Shown here piece by piece: positions 54,100 to 64,000 of a stretch of 64,000 bases of DNA. The DNA comes from Spisula solida (taxonomy: Eukaryota; Mollusca; Bivalvia; Venerida; Mactridae), in contig OX365949.1 in the NCBI GenBank assembly GCA_947247005.1, forward strand, positions 9,744,001 through 9,808,000, given 5' to 3'. Position 1 is the first letter of the stretch. The number at the start of each line of letters is the position of its first letter. A program made the position numbers and the translations under genes. The notes under the pieces are model-generated. The model saw only the letters and a program-made list of their open reading frames with translations, was not told the DNA's origin and searched no databases.

Positions 54100-57000
54100 C
54101 TTGATTTGATTTAAAACACCCGTCTGTTCTCTGTCCTAACTCTTGTAAAGACGCAATAGTACTAGTTGGATATATGCGCATCTCCTGTGTCCTCGTAACT
54201 GTAACTATGCTGATTTTGAATTATATAAAGTTCTATAGGACAATTGTTGTAGCAACATGCACTAAAACAATGAATTTGTATTCTAGTTTGACTTTGTGAA
54301 TGATCTTGAACCACTTAATTTAAACCCTGGGTATACCTATTATGGCATGGTCGCATGATGGAGGCGATGTTAATATCACATTTCAATGGTGTATTAGAAA
54401 GATTGCGTTATCTGTATCAGTATAGGTATTCTTCTTTAGACAATTGTCAAAAATTAAGTACTAATACAATGTAGATCATTTAAAATATACATTCATCCTA
54501 CGTTAACTACACATATTCCCGTTTTAAACATTTTACCTGTTCCATGCTTATGATTTTAAAATAAAAACTAGATATAAGATTATACATGTTTGTAGAATAC
54601 ATATACGTGCATACATAGTTAGTCACATCAGAATCACAGGTAGCTAAAGGTTGAACATTCTGGTCAGTACCGTTGATGGGTGTACGACAGTGTTGTACAT
54701 GGTTGCTTGCAAACCCTGTTCGTAGTAGCGCATATTCTAGTTGTGAACTTTCTTCGATTATACATAGATAAAATCGTCAATTGACAGTCAAACCGAACTA
54801 TCACAGTAATGAATACGAAGACTGATAGCTCATTCTTGACTGTCAATCGACGAAACTTTACAAAAAGCACAAGTGCGTAGCCTTTCATTTTCTTGTTTAC
54901 AAACACAGTGCACTTACACTGGACCACAGTCGTAAATTTTGTCATTCACTCTGTGGCTGATAATACAAATTTACCTGACTTTGGGAACAAACCCTGTTTT
55001 CCCGACACTATCAGTGCTTTGATTTTCGTGTTGCAAGCTCTGCTTCAAAACACCAAACGGTAAACTAATAGCGCAATTCAATAATTCAAATTGATCAAGA
55101 TGAGTATTGAATTTATGGCTTACTTTGACGTAATTGGAATTGATTGACTATTGAATGATGACGGAAAATCGTTTATGCAACTTCTGTAGAAGGTCAAAAC
55201 AATATTTGTTTTGAATTGTACCAAAATCATTCCTCTGGATGTAGTTTAGAAGGTGTTTGGATATAGATAGAAAACTTTTCAGGCTACGTTGAACATAGTG
55301 GTAGAAATTGGAAACATCACGAAAGTACGTAAGATACGTTACTAGTATAGGGTTCTTCACTCATTCCCTACGAGGTATAGAACGGAAAATTTGACGTGAT
55401 CCTGACCTTTACGCATGAATATATAATTTTATATTACAAGGTTCTGGCATTTGAATACATTTGTATATTAATTTCCGCGTGCAAATCGTGCAATTATATA
55501 TCGACCCGTTAGATTTGTATTGGTATTGCACATCGAGCCACTTCGTGACACGTCCCGCTAATGAAAACATACAACCGGAATTATAAATATAGACACTATA
55601 TCAACAGTTACTGTTAAATTATGCTGTTAGAAGGTCGATAGTCATGTCAAATTCTCTGTACTATAGTACATGGTATAACATACCGTATTAACCATAAGAA
55701 GCTTAAATGTATTAAAAACACCACTGATGAATCGTGCACATGTGATTAAACCACCTTTGTGGAATATACCAAATGTGCCTGTCGTGTTCATACCGTAGTC
55801 GCCCTACTAGTAAGTATATATGTACATTACGTGACCATAACATGTTCAGTTCATCACCATAAATATTACTGTCGTATAAAATGACTTCAATCTCGTTAAA
55901 ATGCTTACACGTTAAGGTGAATCTAAGTTTCTCTACCGTATTTGTATAAAAAATCAATTAGGAGGTCTTCAAAAAAGTGAACAGACACAACTACATAAAA
56001 CAGTAAAAATATCAGGCTATTAGTATCACTGAACAATTCATCCCAATGTATTGAATATCATGAGTTAAGGTTGTTAATTATGTTTGGAACATTTTAAGTA
56101 CGGCATACAATTGGGTGTGTCATGCATTACGAGTATACCTATTACGAAATGTAATCTTTAATTTGAAATAAAATGCGATGGTTTGCTGAGAATGAGTGTT
56201 ATGTACAAAAGTACATCTATCCAGTTCACTAGGTTAATCACCATGTAGTCCATATAGTTCAGACTGAAAAAGGTCACCGTTTTTGCTCGAAGCCAACTTG
56301 ACTGCCAGGACAGGCTAAGGCTGTAAGAGGTTTATGTTAAGTCAGACAGGGAAGGCAGCACTCAACTTAACCAGCCGAGCACAGAAAACATAAAAACAAA
56401 CAAGGCAAAATGGCAAAAACACAACCGAGCGAAAAATGACCTAGTTTCGACAGTTAAACGGCTGAAATACCCAGTATTAGCTGTCCTGAAGAGTTTAAAA
56501 ATAACAGTATTAAAAAGCTGAATCCCATTACATCACATAATATTTCACCCATTCCGTGATACAATATGGTAAAGTTCGATTTCGAGCAATGAGCCGCAAC
56601 TGTACTTGCACTAACGCCATTTCGTACCAACCGTTCCGCATGGATGATTTTGTATCTGAACACGTGTTTTATATCTGAGCACTGCTGTGGGATTTCCAAC
56701 CTGAGGTCAAAATTTCACATCTTCACGTCTTGATAGAATTGTGTAGTTTAATGTTTAAGGTTTACAAAAAGTTATACCTTTTGAAAATGGTCCGACTTAA
56801 TTAGTGACATGCTATGGCATGATGAAAACAAGGCATATAACGATTGAAATGACGTTATTGACGTTACGTATAATACAACCATTATGATGACGTCATTGCC
56901 AAATTTAAACACAAAAAAGGAATCAGTAAAATACACAGAAAATAAAAATTGTCATTTTATGTTATGCTGTTGTAAAATACTTGAATCTTGTTCAATAGTA

Positions 57001-57500
57001 CATGGGGTTTTAATAACTTTGTACTCAACCGATTCCCAAATGATTCACGGTTTTGTTTATATTTTGAAAGGTTTTACCCCAAAATATCGCATTTTGTGGA
57101 ATAGCCTGGAAAACGATTTTTGATATCCTGAACTAAAAGTTACAACAGAGTTTTCACAATTTTTTTATCAAATAAACTCATTAATAACAATGTGGTCAAT
57201 AGATTACAAAAAATCATGCTTTGCTTTTATATTCTGTAAGGTTTTACCCCAAAAATGTCGACTTTCACTAGCAAGTATGAACCTAGATTTTAGTTATATT
57301 ACAAGACACACATAATGTGACATTATCCAACAAAAATATGTTTATTTCGCATTTTTTCACCAAAAAACTGTACTTATAATGTAGTCGTCCCAAATAACAA
57401 TATTTTTTGAAGAGGTTGAAATCGCACAGCAGAGCTCAAATTCTGTAAATCGATATATTAGTGTGTGGAATGAAAACAACATAACTTTATATGTATTGAT
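54100..57500. other. upstream flank, no gene recognised
   Basis: The promoter region of the secreted-protein gene presumably lies at its low end. Open frames of about 80-90 codons on the minus strand (54664-54945, 55712-55957, 56454-56699) have no recognisable domain, signal peptide or consistent splice partners. A dispersed-repeat copy sits at 56335-56440. Confidence 0.45.
56335..56440 (+). repeat. dispersed ~100-bp repeat
   Basis: GTCAGACAGGGAAGGCAGCA CTCAACTTAACCAGCCGAGC ACAGAAAACATAAAA; the fullest of four copies in the window. Confidence 0.7.
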
Positions 57501-57520
57501 TGAATATGTATAACAAAGTA

Positions 57521-58140
57521 TCACATTTTATATGGTTGCCAATTACGATTTCGTCTGCAGGGATGAACTACTGCCAAGATATTTGAAGTTTTCAACAGTT
57601 TGGTACCATCGATACTGATTGTTGGCTGCATGTGTTTTGGTATATTTGGAGCTGCTTGAACAAGGACCTCTGTCTTTCCTAGGCTTATGGTAACACCAAA
57701 CAACTTCGATGCATCGACGACAATAACCTGTAGAGCATGTTCTGTGTGTGCCATGAGAGCGCAGTCATCTGCGAAGAGGGCATCAAGAATTAGCTTCTCC
57801 ATATTCTTGGTTCGAGCATTCAGCCGACGAAGGTCAAACACGGAGCCGTCTGTATGGTATTTGATGTATATACCGAGATCTAGGTATTTTACTACATGGA
57901 TTAGAACATGAGTGAAGAACACAGGTTGAACAGGACGGGGGCGAGGTCGTAACCCTGATTAACTGTGTTTGAGATATCGAAGGTGTTTGTGTGTTCACCG
58001 TTGGAGAACACCGATCTTGTCATGTAAAGGTGAAAGCTTAGTCCGATGAGGTTGGTGAATTTATCGGGGCATCCGAGCTTCTTCAGGATGGACCAAAGAG
58101 CTTCTCTGTTGACAATATCGCACATACCGTGCCTGAAAGA
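57521..58140 (-). pseudogene. LINE reverse-transcriptase fragment
   Basis: Minus-strand frames carry core RT motifs: CDIVNREALWSILKKLGCPD KF, NTVNQGYDLAPVLFNL (the QG...P-LFNL box), then, after a small frameshift near 57910, LDALFADDCALMAHTEHALQ (catalytic FADD) and GVTISLGKTEVLVQAAPN. FKYLGS follows in a further frame. Truncated at both ends. The DIVNREAL / FADD form suits LINEs abundant in marine invertebrates. Confidence 0.85.
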
Positions 58141-58183
58141 TCTCACCGCTAGTTGAGTATGAAATTTGGTATACTTCTTAATG

Positions 58184-60528
58184 GAAGGGAGGTAATACAA
58201 TCGGCTGTTGGAGCATTGAGACCATGGATTATTGAGACCAGAAAATTTCTGGAGTATTGAGACCAGATTGCTGGAGTATCGAGACCAGATTTCTGGAGCA
58301 TTGAGACCAGACTATGGAGTATTGAGACCGCATAATTAATATAGTTATTTGACTATTGAGGCCAATATACTGATATATTTATGTTGATTTAAGACATATT
58401 AATGGTTAAAACATATCAACAGTTTAATAAAATATTGCGACAAACCATTTTAACTCTGTTTTTTTTTCTTCTCAATAAAAAAATTATGTAACAATTATAT
58501 ATACAACAGTTTATCAATTTGACTTATTTGTATATATTATATGTAAATGAGATAGAAATAAAGAATAAATAATATAATCCAATTATGGCTGATACATCAT
58601 TATAGACAACATTTTAATGAACAGAAAAAGTCCTCCGGCATGACATTAATCCTTATCATTTTAATCCCAATATCATACTTTAAACTTGGACTTAACATCA
58701 ATATTGATGACACAATTAAAAATTAAACAAATCTCATACATATTAAAAAAAATGTAAGTTTAAAACAAAATCCGCTGGATTGAATTTGGCAAACAACCGC
58801 CCCCGCAATTAACCATTTTTAGTTTATGTAAATCCAAATTGTAGTTCAGCAGTGATAATATTCATGTCTTAATTAAGTTAATTATATTATATTAGAATTA
58901 TCAAAACTTAATGTTATTTGGAAGTAAGATAGTATTATAGTAGTTTACTAGTTACATAATATTATTTGCTATTTATATTACAAATAATTCTAGGTACATG
59001 TATAAGCAACATATTTCGGCTTTAAGTACGTTTGTCGCTAAAATTGACTATATACTCTAGAACTATCGACAGTATAAAGATAGTATTGTTAGTGTATAAT
59101 CAATTTGATTTGTGAGTTGTAACACAAAGTTTTTTTTAACAAAAATAATTCAACCAAATTAATCGAATTTATGAAGTGTAAAATCATCAAAGAACATTTT
59201 GAGCAAGTTAGTTTTAGCGCTGAATGTTGATTATATTCAGATTGATAATTGGAATTATTAATATAATATCAATGCTTTCATGATCTGATATGTCAGTTTA
59301 TTCATCTATTAATCACCTCTCTATAGCAACAGCTTGTATTAGTACAGTACAACATCTTTAGACATTACTATAATTTCCTCTTTGAACACATCCTCTAAAT
59401 AACGACCAATATTTGCAGCTCACAAAGGGTGTTGCTAAAAAGAGGTTCTATTGTGTAATCAATATAATTATTTAACAATCTGTTAACAAATGTATAATTT
59501 TCAGCAGACAATTAAAAAATCAAAGTATGCTGTATAGTGTACATCAGATAATCCAATCAATTTGTATAATGTGTTGTTAAAGGATTATCGATAATCCCAT
59601 TAAGTTGTATAATTGATAGGTAAATGCCAATCACTGGTATTATTATAGGTGTTGATAGGAATGTGATAATTTAAATAATCAATTACGGTAGGACTGTGTA
59701 ATATATCTTGTTTACCATGGTTAGTGTAAAAATTAGGTTGTATTTAAAACAATATTATCATTTATATTGACATAATTCAAAGTATATATATATATTTAGA
59801 TAGTTTCACCTTAATTTGATACAAATTACAAATAATTTAAAATCTGTCTGTTAATGAGAATTACGGCTGGTTAATACTGATTATCAGAAATATATTTATT
59901 TGTGGCTGCATGGTCTCAGACACTGTTATATTACAATCTCTTACACTGTACTTGATATCACTTGCAGATTTATTCATAACAAATGCAATAAATAGAAAAT
60001 ATGTGTGTCTTGTCTCAATAGTCCAGCAATCACACGACTATATGATAGGCACACGACTATAAAGTTTATGAACAACATGTACATACATATGTTATTATAA
60101 CAATTTGGTTATCATAAAAATGTACTTTGTAAATGGAATCAACAGTAAACCACTTTAAATAATTTAATATCAAGCATTGCTCTTTATAGCAAATTCACAT
60201 AATATATTATTATACATTATATAGATATCGCAATTGATTAGTTTTTCTGATCTCATATTCAACGAATGAACAAAAACCAATTATATGCACTTTAGACTCT
60301 AGAATATCACATATTTAATACCACTTAACGTTTTATTAATGACAAATGCAACAAATTGGAAAAATATTTGTCTGGTCTCAATACTCCAGAAATCTGGTCT
60401 CAATACTCCAGGTGTCTGGTCTCAATACTCCAGAAATCTGGTCTCAATGATCTTGTCTCAATGATCAATGGTCTCAATCATCCGGTATTCATACAATCTT
60501 CATTTCTTATTGAAAGGGAGGTAATACA
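58184..60528. mobile_element. 2.3-kb AT-rich element with inverted arrays of ATTGAGACCAGA repeats
   Basis: The left end (58213-58330) has five units of GGAGTATTGAGACCAGATTT CT type; the right end (60365-60475) has the same units inverted (CTGGTCTCAATACTCCAGAA). A 15-bp direct repeat AAGGGAGGTAATACA bounds it (58185-58199 and 60514-60528). The interior is very AT-rich without coding frames. A partial internal copy of the right end lies near 59990-60060. Class unknown; non-autonomous. Confidence 0.65.
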
Positions 60529-61043
60529 TGTATTTTATCACATAATTGTGTCATAAGTAATGTTTTATTGATCCAATTGTGCTGAACTTCTCGTAATAAA
60601 CCCGAAATACTATTATTTATCATTTTAAAGCATACAAACTTCATATTTTGGTTTGTTTTTTGAGTTATAGTTTCATTTCTTATCGCTAGTTTCATTTCTT
60701 AAGAAATGAATTCATTTCTTATGTGTAAGACACCCCAATAAGTACGGAACATGTTGGGTTTTAACGTAATCGACTGTTTACGGAAGTTGATGACCTGAAA
60801 ATAGATTATTATTATTATAATTGTTAAATACACAGGTAAGAACATTTTCTCTAGATTATTTTGTCTTTGAACTTTAATTAGTGGTTAGCGTGCTGTATGT
60901 ATCACGTCACAGTAGATCATGCTATGCTTGTATTGACCCAGTGTCAGTGTTGACCATGTGAGTTGTGACACAGTCCGCTTATAAGAAACAGTAAACAGTA
61001 AACAAGTTAGTATATCTTTATTCATATAAGATATTTAAAAGAA

Positions 61044-61118
61044 AGTGGCTAGAGTTACGGTCCCGTAACTTTAGCCTCAGATTCTAAAGTTACAGCTCTG
61101 ATGCCAAAGCCGTAACTC
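61044..61118 (+). repeat. 75-bp direct repeat, copy 1 (with 62926-62998)
   Basis: GTGGCTAGAGTTACGGTCCC GTAACTTTAGCCTCAGATTC TAAAGTTACAGCTCTGATG. Contains the hairpin GTAACTTTAG / CTAAAGTTAC. Confidence 0.85.
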
Positions 61119-61141
61119 GAGTGAATCCCACTACTGGCTGG

Positions 61142-61745
61142 CGACCACCAAATCCGGACGACCACCAATCCGGACAGACTCAAAAACGGTTTATAGCGGC
61201 CATTGATTTTGATCATCGGTTGTCAATCAATTAGACGCTTGATTTTTGTCAACACAACGAAGTAGCAACGATTAAAGTTAAATATTTTACAAGAAATGTC
61301 GCATTTATTTTCGTCTGCACTCGCGAAGCTTGTTTACCAGATTACCTACAGGGGATTCCTGGGGAAGTCGAAAATAGTATTACTGCGCAGCCCCGAAATG
61401 TAAACTACGGTCCTTATGCTAAATATGAGATAAGCCGATGCAATGTTTTCTAACTGATAAACCAGGAAAATATAGCTTTAGTAAAATACATGCAGTTTCA
61501 AAAACAACGTTCAACGTCATTTTGTATCAAAATGTCAGCTTTGAAAAGTGAACGTTTAAAATTTTACCGCTAAGTTTCGATCGATATTTTTCCAATATTC
61601 ACGGGAGATAAGTTGTACAAATTTTGTACAAACCGTTTACTTGTGCTCTCCCTTGATTCATTACACAGTTTAATTCGATATTTAACGCCTTTTTCGTAAT
61701 AAAAAACGCGACAACACGGTGTCCGGATTGATGGTCCTGTTGGAC
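61142..61745. mobile_element. possible 0.6-kb MITE (GACCA-CAATCCGGACA ends)
   Basis: GACCACCAATCCGGACAGAC at 61150 is mirrored by the complement of TGTCCGGATTGATGGTC near 61720-61736. Only about 18 bp of terminal similarity; no coding frame. Confidence 0.45.
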
Positions 61746-62117
61746 TTAAAAATGAGGTGATGTAGTGACCCCTACAACGGCCCTCAAAAATGCACTTGAG
61801 CTATTTTTAGAAGTAAACAAATTAGCTCTTCAGTTTAGAGACGAACCTAGCTTCGTTTAGGTGAAATTTCGATGACTTGATTTACCCATTTCTCGAGATA
61901 TCGTGAAAAATATGCCAAAAGTGTACGGATGTAGGACGCCTGCCAGTACATGTATGTTTTACTTCAACTTCATACTGCTTACAATCAATACTGATTATTA
62001 CTGGCAGGCGCTGTCGGAGACGATGAAATTAGATTTAAATATTATGTGCAGAGTTATCAGTACAGATTAAAAGGTAAAAAGAGCAGTATGTACAATTTAA
62101 AAACAAGAGATATTGGG

Positions 62118-62880
62118 TTATTTGTGATGCTCGTCTAGCCTACTGACAAATGTCTGTAATGTGGGGCTAGACTGAACATGTTGTGGCAGGCTATTCCAGA
62201 GGCGGATTGATCGGGGGAAGAAGGTGTTCATATGGTAGGCTGTACTTGAATGTGGGATTAGGTAATTTAGGTTTCTGGTCTGTGTGAGGTGATTGTGATC
62301 TACTGATACAAGTTTGTTTTTAATTTTGTAGAACATGACAAGTGTTGAGTGATTTCTTCTCTGTTCTAGTGTTTTCCAGTTAAGTGTTTTTATCATGTTT
62401 GTAACGCTGCTTGTTTGGTGGAAATCATTAAGTATGTATCGTGCTGCGGATCGTTGTATCATTTCAATTTTGTGTATGAGGTATTTCTGCCAGGGGTTCC
62501 AAACAGTTGAGCAGTACTCAATTTGGGGCCGTACGTAAGTCTTGTAGGCCAGTTCTTTAATTTGTGTGGAGTTAGTTTTGATGTTCCTTTTAAAGAAGCG
62601 GAGTGTGTTACTGGCCTTTGCTGTTATGTTTCGTATGTTATTTGTCCATGTCAGGTTATTGTTAAGGGTCACACCAAGGTATTTTGAGTGTTCTGTCGCT
62701 TTAAGTTCTGTGTCATGTAGGGTGTATGGAAAGATGATTGGGTCATGTTTACGGTGGATTCTTTAAACTTCACATTTGTCAGGGTTAAATTCCATGGACC
62801 ATTCCCTTTCCCAATTTTCTAAACAGTGGAGATCTTTTTGAAGGTTTTCTGCTGAAGATACTGATTTAATGGCTAAATAT
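62118..62880 (-). pseudogene. CR1/Jockey-like LINE 3' fragment
   Basis: Read from 62880: NLQKDLHCLENWEREWSMEF NPDKCEV, one in-frame TAA near 62763, then ELKATEHSKYLGVTLNNNLT W, FFKRNIKTNSTQIKELAYKT YVRPQIEYCSTVWNPW, IQRSAARYILND, TLNWKTLEQRRNHSTLVMFY KIKN, FFPRSIRLWNSLPQHV and the stop at 62118. This is the classic C-terminal region of CR1/L2/Jockey-type LINEs, after the YADD box. Truncated at its 5' side. Confidence 0.88.
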
Positions 62881-62925
62881 ACTATGGTTAAAGATATGGT
62901 TCTATTCCATCTATATATAATAAGA

Positions 62926-62998
62926 AGTGGCTAGATTTTCGGTCCCGTAACTTTAGCCTCAGATTCTAAAGTTATGGCTCTGACGTCAAAGCTGTAAC
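62926..62998 (+). repeat. 75-bp direct repeat, copy 2 (with 61044-61118)
   Basis: GTGGCTAGATTTTCGGTCCC GTAACTTTAGCCTCAGATTC TAAAGTTATGGCTCTGACG. It lies 1.88 kb downstream of copy 1, in the same orientation. Confidence 0.85.
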
Positions 62999-63059
62999 GA
63001 GCAACAGCTTAAAAAATCTCACCTTTGCCAGCAACAGTGAAATTAGCTTCTCCTCTGTC

Positions 63060-64000
63060 CCAATGCAACATGTTACATCATCACCTCAACGACGTCACAG
63101 CTATACCACAGTGCTCCTGAAAAAACTCTATAGCAGACAAAAATCCACTGGAAAGCTAAGTGACAGAGAAAAATATGAAAAAGCACGACTGAAGATGACA
63201 ACCAAAGACCAGCCAAACAAACGCTTTTGGTATTATATCAAATCGCTCAAGAAAGATAATTTTGGAATTTCTCCTCTCAAAGATAAAGGCGAACAACAAT
63301 GTACATAATGATCTAATCGACAAAGCTAACATCCTCAATCAACGATATAAGTCAGTTTTTACGCATGAACTTGAAGACACGTCATCTATTCCACAACCAG
63401 ATGGCGAGCCATCTCTTAACATGCCAGACATTGAAATCGATACCCCAAGGATTGTGAAGCTCCATAAACAGCTGAATCCACCGAAGGCAACAGGGCGAGA
63501 CATGCTCCCAGCAAGGCTACTGAAAGAACTAGTGAATGAGTGTGTTCATACCTATGTAACATCTACAGGAAGTGCCTATCAACTGATGAAATCCCAGAAG
63601 TTCGGACTACTGCCAATGTTACTGCCATTTACAAGAAAGCGGGGAACGCTTCAAAACCAGCAGTTACAGACCAGTGTCTCTCACATGTATTTGCTGTAAA
63701 CTACTTGAACACATCATAGTAAGCATAATGATGAAACATTTCGATAACCATGGTATACTAACAGACAGCCAGCACGGGTTCAGAAGAAAGCGGAGCTATG
63801 AGACTCAGCTATTGACACTGGTTGATGTACTAAATACGGGAGCCCTCGACAAAGGGAAACAGCACAATTTGGCAGTGCTTGACTTTCGAAGGCGTCCTTG
63901 GCCCAATTCTGTTCCTGGCCTTCATCAATGACCTTCCCCAACAGGTCAACTAAAAAACCCGACTGTTTGCGGATGACTGTATAGTTTATCGACAGATTGA
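63060..64000 (+). pseudogene. LINE reverse-transcriptase fragment with internal deletion, runs off window
   Basis: Successive frames give NKRFWYYIKSLKKDNFGISP L, KANILNQRYKSVFTHELED, LHKQLNPPKATGRDMLPARL LKEL, VSLTCICCKLLEHIIVSIMM, DSQHGFRRKRSYETQLLTLV, LAVLDF, then GVLGPILFLAFINDLPQQV and LFADDCIVYRQI (catalytic FADD) to the window end. About 80 codons between LDF and GVLGP are missing, and there are at least three frame changes and one stop. Jockey/CR1-like. Confidence 0.85.

Noticed and set aside
54664..54945. 93-codon minus-strand frame as an alternative upstream exon of the GPI-type gene
   Set aside because: No signal peptide and no donor that fits the phase of exon 2; the 34-nt exon at 54053-54086 fits both.

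Overview
The window is about 64 kb of AT-rich animal nuclear DNA. It has introns with GT/AG borders, a tRNA-derived SINE, many LINE pieces, MITEs and large minisatellite arrays. An SLC6-type transporter, a secreted Cys-rich protein and AGGTCA-rich repeats of a kind common in molluscs suggest a marine lophotrochozoan, most likely a bivalve. That assignment is inference. Nothing bacterial or viral is seen.

Only two host genes can be assembled. (1) The plus-strand 3' end of an SLC6 neurotransmitter/amino-acid transporter gene occupies 1-5776 (four exons, about 245 C-terminal residues, TM8 to TM12). Its third exon is preceded by a 17-period, 58-bp tandem array in which nearly every unit carries a copy of the 3' splice site and the start of that exon. 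(2) A minus-strand gene runs from 54086 down to 18801. Seven exons join in phase (852 nt) into a 283-residue protein with a signal peptide, 14 Cys in the mature part and a GPI-type C-terminal tail. I do not recognise the family. Its introns fill most of the window. Intron 2 begins directly with a 38-bp array whose first unit is the 5' splice site.

Layout: 1-5.8 kb SLC6 exons; 6.5-11.0 kb an inverted-repeat-flanked 42-bp minisatellite; 11.3-11.6 kb a palindromic element full of CACGTG-like sites; 12.1-13.3 kb a 47/48-bp satellite; 13.4-16.1 kb two terminal-inverted-repeat elements; 16.1-18.5 kb no gene seen; 18.5-28.3 kb two 3' exons of the secreted-protein gene, four LINE 3' ends and a 3.6-kb TTAA-flanked fold-back element; 28.7-38.1 kb four more exons with a 3.4-kb fold-back element, MITEs, a SINE and arrays; 41.2-50.8 kb an R2-type (restriction-like endonuclease) LINE interrupted by a young 7.6-kb LTR retrotransposon that has no gag or pol; 51-54 kb dispersed repeats and exon 1; 54.1-57.5 kb no recognised gene; 57.5-64 kb LINE reverse-transcriptase fragments around an AT-rich 2.3-kb element.

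The most unusual feature is that both host genes carry a minisatellite whose repeat unit includes a functional splice site, one acceptor and one donor. In the SLC6 gene this would create decoy acceptors that all lead to early stops.
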